DNA of 64,000 bases from Catalinimonas niigatensis (GTDB lineage Bacteria > Bacteroidota > Bacteroidia > Cytophagales > Cyclobacteriaceae), in assembly GCF_030506285.1 (NCBI RefSeq), contig NZ_CP119422.1:1364001-1428000 (forward strand), in the 5' to 3' direction. Below are positions 29,637 to 39,293 of this stretch, one piece after another; within the stretch, counting starts at the first letter, position 1; each line of letters begins with the position of its first letter. Both the position numbers and the translations under genes were made by a program. The notes beneath the pieces are model-generated. The model was not told the origin of the DNA. It made no database searches and saw only the letters and a list, made by a program, of their open reading frames with translations.

Positions 29637-32600
29637 TTAAAAGTTAGCTTTTATACCCACAGTGTAGTTTCTCAGGATGGGGTAATAATTCAGTTCGGTA
29701 TTTAACTCAGGGTCCCATCCTTTGCGGTAATTATGAAAAGCCAGAAGGTTTTCCGCACCCAGCCTGATCTGCAATCCCTGCATCTTGATTGCTGAGGTTA
29801 AAGCGTTGGGTAAATTATAGGTCAGTTGCACGTTTCTTACCTTCAGATAAGAAGCATCCAGTACCCAGAATGAAGATGATAAGGTATTGGCAGTTCCTCC
29901 GTTGGGAATGGTTTCCAGACGTGGATAGGCTGCATTACGACTCGGATTATCCGGTCTCCAGCGCTCTTGGGCCTGCCATCTTTGTATACCCCCCTGATTC
30001 ATAAATGCAAAACCTGCTGCATTGGAAAGATCGCCACTTACCCCTGCTGTACCTTGCAGCAGTATGTTCAGGTTGAATCCCTTATAGCCTGCGCCCAGAT
30101 TGATTCCATAATTATATTTTGGGATTCTTGTACCGAGCACGGTACGATCATAGGTAGCATCTACCTGCCCGTCGGGTACGCCATCCGGTCCGCTGATATC
30201 CTTATAGCGAATGTCGCCGGGATGAGGGGTAGTATTGACCGATGATTGATCAGCATAATTGTCTATATCTGTCTGGTCAAGAAATAAGCCATCGGCAGTG
30301 AAGCCATAATACAGTTCAAGCGGCTCGCCTATAAAAAGGCTGCTACCGTTTCCTATCATTCCATTGGGCTGTACAATATTTCCTACACCAAGATCCAACA
30401 TACTGTTGTTCAGAATGGTCAAATTAGAAGAGATATTATAGGTAAAATTTCCAATGCTTTTCTGATGGCCCAGTGTAAATTCAAATCCTTTGTTCTCCAG
30501 GCGTCCGCTGTTCTGCACTCCTACCCCAAAGCCAATGGTATTGGAGACACTACTTCCGGGTGACAGCAGGATATCGTAGGTTTCTCTATTGAAATACGTG
30601 GCGCTGAAGTTCACTTGATTATTAAAGAAACTACTTTCCAGACCGATGTCTAATGACTCAGTGGTCTCCCAGGTCAGGTCTCAATCGGTGATGTTGACTC
30701 TGGCAACTCCAGTATTGATGCTGTTACCGAAGGGATAGTTAAAACCGGTTTCCAGGATATTCTGATAAGGATACACCCCCCCGCTGTTAGGGTTTACCGT
30801 CTGATTCCCTAATCTTCCCCAGGAAGCTTTGAGCTTGAGTTCATCCAGCCATTCCACCGAATTTTTGACAAAGTCTTCCTCCGAAAGTCGCCATCCTACC
30901 GCTACTGAAGGAAAGGTAGCATATTTGCGGGAAGGCGGAAAGCGGGACGAACCATCATGTCTCACTACTCCTTCTACCAGATATTTATTTTTAAAACTAT
31001 ATCTTAAACGGGCCAGATAAGAATCCAATGCCCATTCTTCTGCCCTTCCACTGTTTTGCATTCCCTCCGCTGAGCCTACATCCAACACCGTGATATCATT
31101 ATTTGGAAAGCCCTGCCTGAAAGCTGAACTCTGCTCCATCAGTTGTGTCTCAAAGGTATGTCCTACTAATAGCGTCACCTCATGATCGCCTAAAATCTTG
31201 TTGTAAGTTAGCAGTTGCTGGAGCGTGCGGTAATAACGTCCCAGATTATTTGTATCAAGTGTGGCTGGTCCTAATGTATTGGTAGCAGTAATCCTTTGAG
31301 AGGCAGCAAAGCGCTCCCACTCACTATTGTAGTAAGTATAGCCGCCAATAAGGGAAAACTCCAGGTCTTCCAGGATCTGCCAGTCCAGTTGCATGTTCAG
31401 GAAAAGATCCGTGCTTTTTTGTTTGTAAAAGGCGTCGCTGGCCAGAAAAGATGCGGGAGTACCGCTCTGCTCAAATCCACCACCCCAATCTCCATTGGAG
31501 AGCCTGATCGGATAGATAGCAGGATAACGGACTGCCTGTCCGATGATTCCCAACATGCTGTTGGCATTGCCCAGGGATGCCGGACCCGTAGGCTGCTCAT
31601 CGTATACCTGTACCCCGGCCAGACGAGAAGTGAGTCGGAGTTTCTTGCTGATTTCAGAAACCACATTCAGGCGCAGGTTATAGCGATTGTAGTTATTCTC
31701 TTCAATGATACCGTTCTGGTACAGATACCCTAAGGAAAGCAAATAATTGGAAGCACCCATGCCGTTGGAGATGGTAATGTTATGCCCGGTTTGTGCCGAT
31801 TGTTTTTTCAGTACATTATTGATAAAGTCGCTGTTGGGATAATTGTCCGGATCATTTCCATTTCTGAAAAGCTCAATTTCCTCAGCAGTATAAGCAGGTG
31901 GCAGATCATCATTGGCATTGGCCTCATTGAGCAGTTCTGCATACTCCCATGAATTCACATATTCAGGAAACTCAGTAGGCACCTGTATACCTGCATAACC
32001 ATTATAAGACACCCGCAATTCATCCGATTTGGCAGTTTTGGTGGTTACCAGCACCACGCCATTGGCAGCTCTAGCCCCATAAATGGCAGCAGAAGAAGCA
32101 TCTTTTAAGACGGATATATTCTCTACCACATTGGGATCAATGTCATTGAAAGACTCTGTAGGTATACCGTCCACCAAAATCAATGGTGCACTGGAAGAGT
32201 TGATGGAACTTACTCCCCTGATTTGTATGCTCCCACCCTGATTACCGGGCTGCCCGGAACGTTGAGTGACCGTCACCCCTGGCATCTGGCCGGTAAGCGC
32301 CTGCCTGAGTTGAGGTACTGAGCGGTCATTTATGGCCTGACTACTGACCTGTGATACAGAACCCACCAACTTTGATTTTTCCTGAGTACCATAGCCTACT
32401 ACCACGATTTCATCCAGTTGTTGCAGGTCTGGGCTTAGCTGCACATCAATTACTGACTGATTTCCCACGGTTACTTCTTCCTTAAGATAACCCACCGAAG
32501 AAAAAACCAGCACAGCATCATCGGGAACTTCCAGATTATATTCTCCATCAATACCGCTCACGGTTCCAATAGTGCTTCCTTTTACGACAATATTCACCCC

Positions 32601-33119
32601 GGGAATAGCACCGCCACTACTTAAATCTGTGATTGTTCCTCTTACGATTTTCTCAAGATTCACTTCAACAAATTCCTTTATCGTACTCTCCTTTAACATT
32701 GGAATCATTTGCCGGGTAAATCCAGCACTTGACCATGCATGATCCAGAGTCCGGCGGTTGATTTTCTCAAGTGCTTCTTGTGTTGAGATGAAGATGGTCC
32801 CTTCTTTAATTTTCTCATAACGAAGTCCCAGATGAGGCAAAAGCCGATCCAGCGCTTGTTCTACTGTCTCTTTTTTGTCTATAACCTCCGGAACTTTTTT
32901 GCCTTCTACGATTTTGCTGGCGTAGCTAAACTTTACCTGATACTGTTCTTCCAGTTTGTTTAGCATCAATTCCAGAGAAAGTTGCTCTTGTTGCGAAGCG
33001 GTATAAGCAGACGTCTGATTATGCATAAGCCAGGCGACGTCCTGTGCTGCTGCCGGTGCAAGGCTGCCCAAAAGGAACACAAACACCAGTGAAATTTGAA
33101 GTAAAATTCTTTTTCTCAT
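29637..33119 (-). pseudogene. SusC/RagA transporter with STN domain, interrupted by in-frame TGA (locus 3)
   Basis: Read from the ATG at 33119 (an upstream ATG at 33179 would mask the signal peptide MRKRILLQISLVFVF) it has an STN domain at about 48-114, a carboxypeptidase-like domain from IVRGTITDLSSGGA, EIVVVGYGTQ, plug and barrel. At 30681-30683 a TGA interrupts VNITD-stop-DLTWETTESLDIG, and the same frame stays open to 29637. Read through, the protein is about 1160 residues, like SusC1 and SusC2, so nothing else is missing. DLTWE is a conserved barrel phrase, so the stop falls in essential sequence. One CGA-to-TGA transition would explain it. Alternatives are a sequencing error or readthrough. 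Confidence 0.85.
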
Positions 33120-33179
33120 AATTAGATTGTTTTGACTGAATAGTAGCCCCATGTGAGATGGGAAGTTGTTTTTTTTCAC

Positions 33180-34184
33180 TTATTTAAAGCTGACTACTTT
33201 TCCATTGATGGTATACTTCAGGTTGAACGATCGGGCAATCAGCGGAAAGAGCAGTTCAATGTCTTTGTGATGTACTCGGGCAGTAAACTTCTCGGAAGCA
33301 ATCTTTTCGGATGGAAAGTTTAGCTGATAGCCATAGGTATTCCTGAGTTGGATGGCTATTTCACGAAGACTCTGCTTCTGAAAGATGATTTCTTCTTCCT
33401 TCCAGCTACTCCAGGGGCTTGTATCGTCCAGAATGCTTTCATGGATTCGTGTGTTATCCTGCAACGCAAAACGTTCACCAGGCTTCATCTGAACAGATGT
33501 TTCTCCTTTGATTTTAAGCGCAATACTTCCTTCAGTAAGTATTACCTGGGTATGTTCTTTACGATCTGAAACATTGAATGCTGTACCCAGTACTTCTACA
33601 TCCAATGTACGGGTATGCACAGTAAATTTCACTGCTTGATATTTGTCAGAAGATGAATGTTTCTTTACTTCAAAGAAAGCTTCTCCATCCAGCCATACTT
33701 CACGATCGGTGTTGGTTTCCCAATCCTGAGGATAGGTTAGCTTAGAGTTTCCATTGAGGGTAACCAGGGAACCGTCAGGCAGGTATAGCTCCCGGATTTC
33801 ACCATAGCCTGTACTTACGATGGTCTCATCAGATTGCCAGATTTCCAGACCTACCCATAATCCTATCCCTAACAGGAATAGTATAGATGCTGCAACACGA
33901 ACGAAAGAAGCCATTTTCCTACTGCTGAGGGTCCTATGACTTTTCTCGCTTAGTTCTTGCTGAACTTGTTGCCACACTTTTTTTTCCTGAAAAACTGAGG
34001 GAAGCTGCTCTGTAAAATTTAAGGATTGCAATAATTTTACTGCCTGAATGATTGTCTCTTCCTTTTCAGGGTGTTGCTTTATGAATGCTTTCCAAAAAAT
34101 AGCAGCATGCTCATTTTTGTGGAAAATCCACTCTTGAAATGACTCATCGGAAACAAAATCTTCTACATCATGATAGTTAGGCAT
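33180..34184 (-). CDS. FecR-family anti-sigma factor (locus 3)
   Basis: 334 residues. Cytoplasmic segment 1-92 beginning with VSDESFQEWIFHKNEHAAIF, membrane helix about 94-113, periplasmic FecR domain with LYLPDGSLVTLNGNSKLTYP and VWLDGEAFFEVKKH, and a C-terminal DUF4974-type domain (KDIELLFPLIARSFNLKYTI). It should inhibit the ECF sigma factor encoded 150 bp upstream and receive its signal from the STN domain of SusC3. The receptor gene begins about 60 bp downstream. With SusC3 broken, the circuit may be unresponsive, although the STN and plug regions before the stop could still be made. Confidence 0.93.
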   Translation of the reverse strand: MPNYHDVEDFVSDESFQEWIFHKNEHAAIFWKAFIKQHPEKEETIIQAVKLLQSLNFTEQLPSVFQEKKVWQQVQQELSEKSHRTLSSRKMASFVRVAASILFLLGIGLWVGLEIWQSDETIVSTGYGEIRELYLPDGSLVTLNGNSKLTYPQDWETNTDREVWLDGEAFFEVKKHSSSDKYQAVKFTVHTRTLDVEVLGTAFNVSDRKEHTQVILTEGSIALKIKGETSVQMKPGERFALQDNTRIHESILDDTSPWSSWKEEEIIFQKQSLREIAIQLRNTYGYQLNFPSEKIASEKFTARVHHKDIELLFPLIARSFNLKYTINGKVVSFK

Positions 34185-34334
34185 AGATCGTAAGAGTTGT
34201 GTATTAGTATAGAGATCACAACACTACTTTTTACGACCAAAAAAATAAGATATATTTTACTTTTTATAATTAATGAACCTACTAAAGTGTGTTATTTGAT
34301 AAATGTTAAAATTTAAAGGTATTGATTATGACTT

Positions 34335-34952
34335 TTAAAAAATAAAGCACGAAATAATGTAAGCTAAAGTTACAGTACTGAACAGTATAAATTCTTTTTT
34401 AGGGATAAACGTACGCATTTTTTTTATGGCTTTGAATACCAGGTCATAGGCAACTTTGGCATTACAACCCATAATTACACTGATTTCAGCGTAGCTTAGC
34501 TGATCATAAAACTTCAAAAAAATCACTTCTCTTTGCCGGTCTGATAGACTTTTTAAAGCTTCATTAAGGATTTTAGATTGCACATCCGTTCGCTCAGCGT
34601 ACATGATTTCCATTTCTCTGGATACTTCTACACTAAAAGACTGAAGGTGACTGTCTAAATAAGCCACAGCAGAACTGACCGTGATATTTTTCAGTAATTT
34701 TCTACGAAATGATTTATAGAGGTAAGGCCTTATCGTACTTACATCACTCAATCTTTGTCTTGTTTGCCAGAGCTCTACAAAAAGTTGTTGGGCACATTCC
34801 TCAATAAGATCAGTTTGGGGAGTAAATTTTCGTCCGTAATTGTATAAGGCAGGAAAAAATTTTGAATAGATTATGCCAAAAGCCTGATGACTTCCATTGC
34901 GAAACTCTCGCCATAGCGTATAATCGTCAGTCTGTTCGTCTGCTTTTGACAT
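34335..34952 (-). CDS. ECF RNA polymerase sigma factor (locus 3)
   Basis: 205 residues. Region 2: LWREFRNGSHQAFGIIYSKF and QLFVELWQTRQRLSDV. Region 4: LNEALKSLSDRQREVIFLKF and LSYAEISVIMGCNAKVAYDL. The C-terminus is a hydrophobic tail (LFSTVTLAYIISCFIF) long enough to touch the membrane. It is the first gene of locus 3 and should activate it once released by FecR. The preceding 198 bp separate it from the sulfatase fragment of locus 4 and probably hold its promoter, which I could not pinpoint. Confidence 0.92.
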   Translation of the reverse strand: MSKADEQTDDYTLWREFRNGSHQAFGIIYSKFFPALYNYGRKFTPQTDLIEECAQQLFVELWQTRQRLSDVSTIRPYLYKSFRRKLLKNITVSSAVAYLDSHLQSFSVEVSREMEIMYAERTDVQSKILNEALKSLSDRQREVIFLKFYDQLSYAEISVIMGCNAKVAYDLVFKAIKKMRTFIPKKEFILFSTVTLAYIISCFIF

Positions 34953-35150
34953 GATATTTAAAATAATAGCTCATTTTACCAAAATATTCATAAAACATCA
35001 AAGCTCATTCTATATATTTTTATCAGTTTAATATTACTTCTGTAGCAGATTAGCTAGCTGAATATCTTTGATTTCATCTCACTCAACGAACCCTTGTGGG
35101 ATACGCAAATTGACCTAACTTTGAAATAAACGCATTGATATCCTGTCAAA

Positions 35151-35439
35151 TCATTCGCTACTGTACAACTCCAACTGCTTTTTTTCATACACAGCATCGT
35201 ATGCAGGATTTAGCTCAGTCGAAATAGGAGCCTTTGTTTTTTCCAGCCAATTTTGTAGCAAGCTATACAATGCTTTCGCTTTTTCAGGATTCTTCATTGC
35301 CAGGTTACGCTTCTCTCCAACATCTTCTTTTAAGTTGTACAGTTCCAAACCATTGTCTTCATAATAGACATGAAGCTTCCAGCCTGCTTTTAACAAGAGG
35401 ATCAAAGTCTGTAGTTCTTCCTTTGGTTGCATTTGGCAT
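35151..35439 (-). pseudogene. C-terminal sulfatase fragment
   Basis: About 80 residues read GWKLHVYYEDNGLELYNLKE, then DVGEKRNLAMKNPEKAKALY, the standard C-terminal ending of arylsulfatase-like enzymes. The catalytic core is absent. A frame change near 35400 joins an upstream stretch (ATKGRTTDFDPLVK) to the part above, so even the remnant is frameshifted. It lies at the far end of locus 4, after the intact sulfatase 35633-37234, and marks a lost fourth sulfatase. Between 35440 and 35632 I see nothing coding. Confidence 0.75.
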
Positions 35440-35632
35440 CTTTATCTCATTCAAAACTTAATTTTTAATTTGATAAAAACTACCATGATTTGCAAGTTGC
35501 TTTTTACATCTATCCAGAAGTTGAGGTAGAACAACTCAATTAAACATGCAGAAAGGATGAGAGTCCATGTATGATGTTAATGCTCATTTCAGGTATGTTC
35601 ATCTCCATATAAAAAACCAGGCCTGGCTAAGT

Positions 35633-37234
35633 TCACTCTCTGGGGCTCCTATCACCCTTTACTTCCTCTGCATACAGATAGCGATCCTGCTGATTGATAC
35701 GCATATTTTTAGCTTCATCATGCCTGTGTGCGCCTATCCTTTCAGCCCAGGCATTGTATTTTTCTTCCATATCAGCTACTCTTTCAGGATGCTTACTCAC
35801 TAAATTGTTCATTTCCGTCCGGTCTTTCTGCAAATTATAAAGCTCCCAAACACCTCCGCGTTCGGCCACCAGCTTCCAACCTCCTTCTCTGCCAGCCCGG
35901 CTTCCATTGTACTCCCAGAACATAGGTTGGTTTCTTTCTAATGTACTGCCTTTCATAATGGGCAGCAAACTGATACCTTCCATCGGCAATACCTCATGCC
36001 CCTGATAGCTTTCGGGATATGTTGCCTGCGCCAGTTCTATTAGAGTAGGCATGATATCAACAATCTGACCCGGAGCATCAGACACAGTATTGGCTTTGAT
36101 TTTGGCTGGCCAACGAATGATCATGGGTGTGGCAATGCCTCCTTCGTGAATCCATTGCTTGTATTTCCTGAAAGGCGTATTGGATGCCTGCGCCCATTCA
36201 GTGTCATAAGTCCTTGAGGATGATGCCGGTCCGGGAGGTAAATCAGGCGTACGGTTGGCATCAAAAGGGCAACCTCCATTGTCTGAAAGGAACATTACAA
36301 TGGTATTTTCAGTAATGTCCAGTTCATCCATTTGCCTGAGAAGCCGCCCTATCTGCTCATCCATTCTGTCTATCATGCCAGCATAAGTAGCCATCAGCAG
36401 TTGCTCTTCCTCCTGCTCTTTTGCGCTCAGGCTGCTCCAGGCCGGAGCCAGAGAATCCCTTGGAGAAAGCTGCCAGTCCTCTGCGATGATACCCATCTTT
36501 CTCATTTTCTGATAACGTGTCTGCCGAAGGCTATCCCAGCCTATGTCGTATTTGTCCAGGTATTTATCTATATTTTTCCGGTGAACCTGTAAAGGGTAAT
36601 GCGGAGCATTGTAGGCCAGGTACAGGAAGAAAGGCTTTTCATCCTCCAGAGCTGTTTTTACTTCCTGAAGCGCAAAGTCTGTAAATGCATCGGTAGCATA
36701 AAAATCTTCAGGGGCATAATATTCTTCAGTCCCTAACCGCATGAAATTGGTTCCGGTAGCGTAGTCCCTGCCAGTAAAAAAGTTGATAGCACCTGCCAGA
36801 AAACCGAAGTAGCTGTTAAAACCACGCTGGGTAGGTGTATTGGTTTCTTTTTGCCAATCACCCAAATGCCATTTGCCCGACAATATGGTTTGGTATCCTT
36901 CATTCTTCAGCACTTCTGCCAGGGTGATGTTATTGGCAATCTTCAGATTGTTCGTCTGTTGATGGTGTAGCCCGGTAAGGATTGCAGCCCTGGTTTCTGT
37001 ACACTTGGCAGTATTGTAAAACTGGGTCATCCTTAGCCCTTCCGAAGCAAGGCGATTCATATTAGGCGTTTCTATTTCTGAACCATAACAAGCAAGGTCT
37101 GAGTAACCAAGATCATCATTTAAGATAAGCACGATATTTGGTTTTTGGATTGTTTGTTTGCTTTTGCTCCCTACCCAAGTGTAGGCGAAAAAACCAGCCA
37201 ACAACAGCCCTATGATATAAAATCTGTTCATCAT
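35633..37234 (-). CDS. Sulfatase with atypical formylglycine motif (locus 4)
   Basis: 533 residues. The N-terminal hydrophobic segment (YIIGLLLAGFFAYTW) is a signal peptide or anchor. The sulfatase core is recognisable: IVLILNDDLGYSDLACYG, GKWHLGDWQKE, YNAPHYPLQVH and MFLSDNGGCPFD. The catalytic segment, however, is AKCTETRAAILTG, so the motif at Cys78 is C-T-E-T-R: the third position is Glu, where formylglycine-generating enzymes normally need Pro or Ala. Flanking residues follow the usual NTA-x-C-x-x-TRA pattern. Either maturation tolerates Glu here or the enzyme is inactive or altered. It is the third sulfatase of locus 4, 16 bp after its neighbour. Confidence 0.88.
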   Translation of the reverse strand: MMNRFYIIGLLLAGFFAYTWVGSKSKQTIQKPNIVLILNDDLGYSDLACYGSEIETPNMNRLASEGLRMTQFYNTAKCTETRAAILTGLHHQQTNNLKIANNITLAEVLKNEGYQTILSGKWHLGDWQKETNTPTQRGFNSYFGFLAGAINFFTGRDYATGTNFMRLGTEEYYAPEDFYATDAFTDFALQEVKTALEDEKPFFLYLAYNAPHYPLQVHRKNIDKYLDKYDIGWDSLRQTRYQKMRKMGIIAEDWQLSPRDSLAPAWSSLSAKEQEEEQLLMATYAGMIDRMDEQIGRLLRQMDELDITENTIVMFLSDNGGCPFDANRTPDLPPGPASSSRTYDTEWAQASNTPFRKYKQWIHEGGIATPMIIRWPAKIKANTVSDAPGQIVDIMPTLIELAQATYPESYQGHEVLPMEGISLLPIMKGSTLERNQPMFWEYNGSRAGREGGWKLVAERGGVWELYNLQKDRTEMNNLVSKHPERVADMEEKYNAWAERIGAHRHDEAKNMRINQQDRYLYAEEVKGDRSPRE

Positions 37235-37250
37235 TTTGTGGCTTTAAATA

Positions 37251-39089
37251 CTAATCGTTTTCCTGTAGCTTCTCCACCAAGCGACGGGCAGCTCTCACAT
37301 CGTAGTTGTTCACTTCGGGATCATCTGGTACCAATGCTTTGACCGCAGAGAGCGTGGGCATGGCATCTGCCTTCATGGTTTCCAGTACATTGATGGCCTG
37401 TACCCGCGCCATTTCATTGTCTATCTTGAGAGCTTCATTTAACGTCTGTAGGGCAAGCTCTTTTTCACCCAGATGATACAGTGCTTCTGCGGCAGCGATA
37501 CGTACTGCAGTTTCCGGATCATCGGTCAGCTTTTCCAGTTCAGCTTCAGCCGGAGCAGCTTTTTCTCCCACCATTGTACAGGCGGTGGCTGCCCAGTAGC
37601 GTATCACCGAGTTGTCTGATGTCAGATGCTGCATGATCTTTAGCACATCACCGCTAGCTACTTCCTCTACTGCCTGTATGATTTTCTCTACAGGGTACTT
37701 TCCGCTTCTGGCATATTCGTACAGGGTGGTGTTTTTGGCTATGTCTTCTATCATAGCCTCGGGTAGGAAGCCCACATCTTTGCTCTCCTGCACCCACTTA
37801 TTATTGGCTTTTCGCATTCGTTGCAGTATAGACTGATGCTGTGGGTCTTCTGCCAGGTTTGTTACGTTATGCGGGTCAGCTTCTACATCATACAACTCTT
37901 CTACTGGCTTGGTGCCAAAGAACTTTGCCTGCACTTCATTGAGCTCACCAGCATGATAAGCCTGCTCCCAGGACCGCATAGACGGGGCTCTCCACAGATA
38001 TTCTATGTACTGCGCATATATTTTATGTGGCAGGTAGTTTCTGATGTAGCGGTATTTTTTGTCTCTTACTGATCTTGACATGTCTATACGTTCATCCATT
38101 CTACCCCTAAATGCCTGAGCATATTCCCTGGGCTCTAACTGCTGCTCTCCCAGAAAAGCCTGTCCCTGCATGTATTCTGGTATTTTCACTCCGGCCATGC
38201 TCAGGATGGTGGGTGCAAAGTCTACAAATGTGACGATTCTGTCGGTTTTGCTGCCTGCTTTGCCCGGTGCCAGATGCTGGTACTTTTCAGGAAAGCGGAT
38301 GATGAGTGGGATATGCAAACCTGATTCATACATAAAGCGCTTGCTTCTGCCCAGCACTCCACCATGATCGCTGTAGTAAAAGACGATGGTATTTTCAGCC
38401 AGACCTGATGCTTCCAGTTCTTTGAGCACCTCCCCTACTTTGGCATCCATCATCTGCACTTTATCATAGTACTGCGCCCAGTCATGCTTCATCTCAGGAG
38501 TGCGAGGATGGTAAGGGGGAATGGGTACTTTCTCAGGATCATGCACAAGGCTTGCCAGCGGCTCATGCAGTGAGCTCTCATGAGAGATAGTCGTGTTAAA
38601 TACAGAGAAGAAAGGCTGACCTTCTTTCCTGTTCTTGTAAGTAGCCTGGTTGCTGGACTCGTCCCAGGCTTCAGGTTGGTCTACGGTATTGTAATCTTTC
38701 TTGACATTGTTACTGGTGTAATAACCTGCTTCTCTCAGGTATCTGGGAAAAAACTTGATCATCTCAGGAATGGGATAGGTGCTGCGCATGTGTTGCGTAC
38801 CCATGCTGGTGGGCCATACGCCAGTGATCAAAGTAGAGCGTGAAGGGGCGCAGACCGGAGCGGCAGCAAAAGCATTTTGGTAGAGTACCCCTTCAGAGGC
38901 TAACTGATCAATATTTGGTGTAGTAGCAAACTCATCTCCATAGGCTCCTATCAGCGGGCTGTTGTCTTCACTCACGATCCAGAGGATATTAGGTTGGTCT
39001 GTTTGCTGTTGCGCTTTGCTTTCTGCCCGTGATAACAGGATTAAAAGAAAAGCCAGGCTGACTTTCAATAATGTAGTATTCGTATTCAT
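37251..39089 (-). CDS. Sulfatase with C-terminal HEAT-like repeats (locus 4)
   Basis: 612 residues. Signal peptide 1-26 (ending SKA). Catalytic motif C-A-P-S-R at Cys80. Metal-site segments are ILWIVSEDNSPLIGAYG and FYYSDHGGVLGR. Residues beyond about 480 form alpha-helical HEAT-like repeats (VIRYWAATACTMVGEKAAPA, AVRIAAAEALYHLGEKELAL), which may mediate protein or glycan contacts. It is homologous along its whole length to the frameshifted gene at 11262-13192. Similar enzymes are often called heparan N-sulfatase-like. The ATG is preceded by AACAACCTAAGCCT, the leader motif also found at other starts in this region. Confidence 0.9.
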   Translation of the reverse strand: MNTNTTLLKVSLAFLLILLSRAESKAQQQTDQPNILWIVSEDNSPLIGAYGDEFATTPNIDQLASEGVLYQNAFAAAPVCAPSRSTLITGVWPTSMGTQHMRSTYPIPEMIKFFPRYLREAGYYTSNNVKKDYNTVDQPEAWDESSNQATYKNRKEGQPFFSVFNTTISHESSLHEPLASLVHDPEKVPIPPYHPRTPEMKHDWAQYYDKVQMMDAKVGEVLKELEASGLAENTIVFYYSDHGGVLGRSKRFMYESGLHIPLIIRFPEKYQHLAPGKAGSKTDRIVTFVDFAPTILSMAGVKIPEYMQGQAFLGEQQLEPREYAQAFRGRMDERIDMSRSVRDKKYRYIRNYLPHKIYAQYIEYLWRAPSMRSWEQAYHAGELNEVQAKFFGTKPVEELYDVEADPHNVTNLAEDPQHQSILQRMRKANNKWVQESKDVGFLPEAMIEDIAKNTTLYEYARSGKYPVEKIIQAVEEVASGDVLKIMQHLTSDNSVIRYWAATACTMVGEKAAPAEAELEKLTDDPETAVRIAAAEALYHLGEKELALQTLNEALKIDNEMARVQAINVLETMKADAMPTLSAVKALVPDDPEVNNYDVRAARRLVEKLQEND

Positions 39090-39293
39090 AGGCTTAGGTT
39101 GTTTTTTCGTTTAAAAATGTCAATCTAAAGTTTTTTTCAAAGCCTCACTTCACCTCTATTCATCAAAGTACCCATTCCGGCTTGGGAAGGACTCCCTTAG
39201 AACTGTAGCGAGGATAAATATCAGATTGTCCTTCAATGTGTCCCTCAGTACTTTGGTTAGCGATGAATCTCTCCCTCAAGAGAATCAGGTTGG

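Noticed and set aside
29637-33179. Treating the two SusC3 pieces as separate genes or as a split transporter
   Set aside because: Neither piece matches a known split form. They are in the same frame with one stop in a conserved phrase, so a broken gene is simpler.
35440-35632. A regulatory RNA or promoter in the gap between the sulfatase fragment and the intact sulfatase
   Set aside because: No convincing hairpin, promoter or conserved element could be seen.
39170-39293. A separate small gene after the sulfatase 39294-40745
   Set aside because: Only a short open stretch without a start; at most a lost C-terminal extension of the sulfatase.
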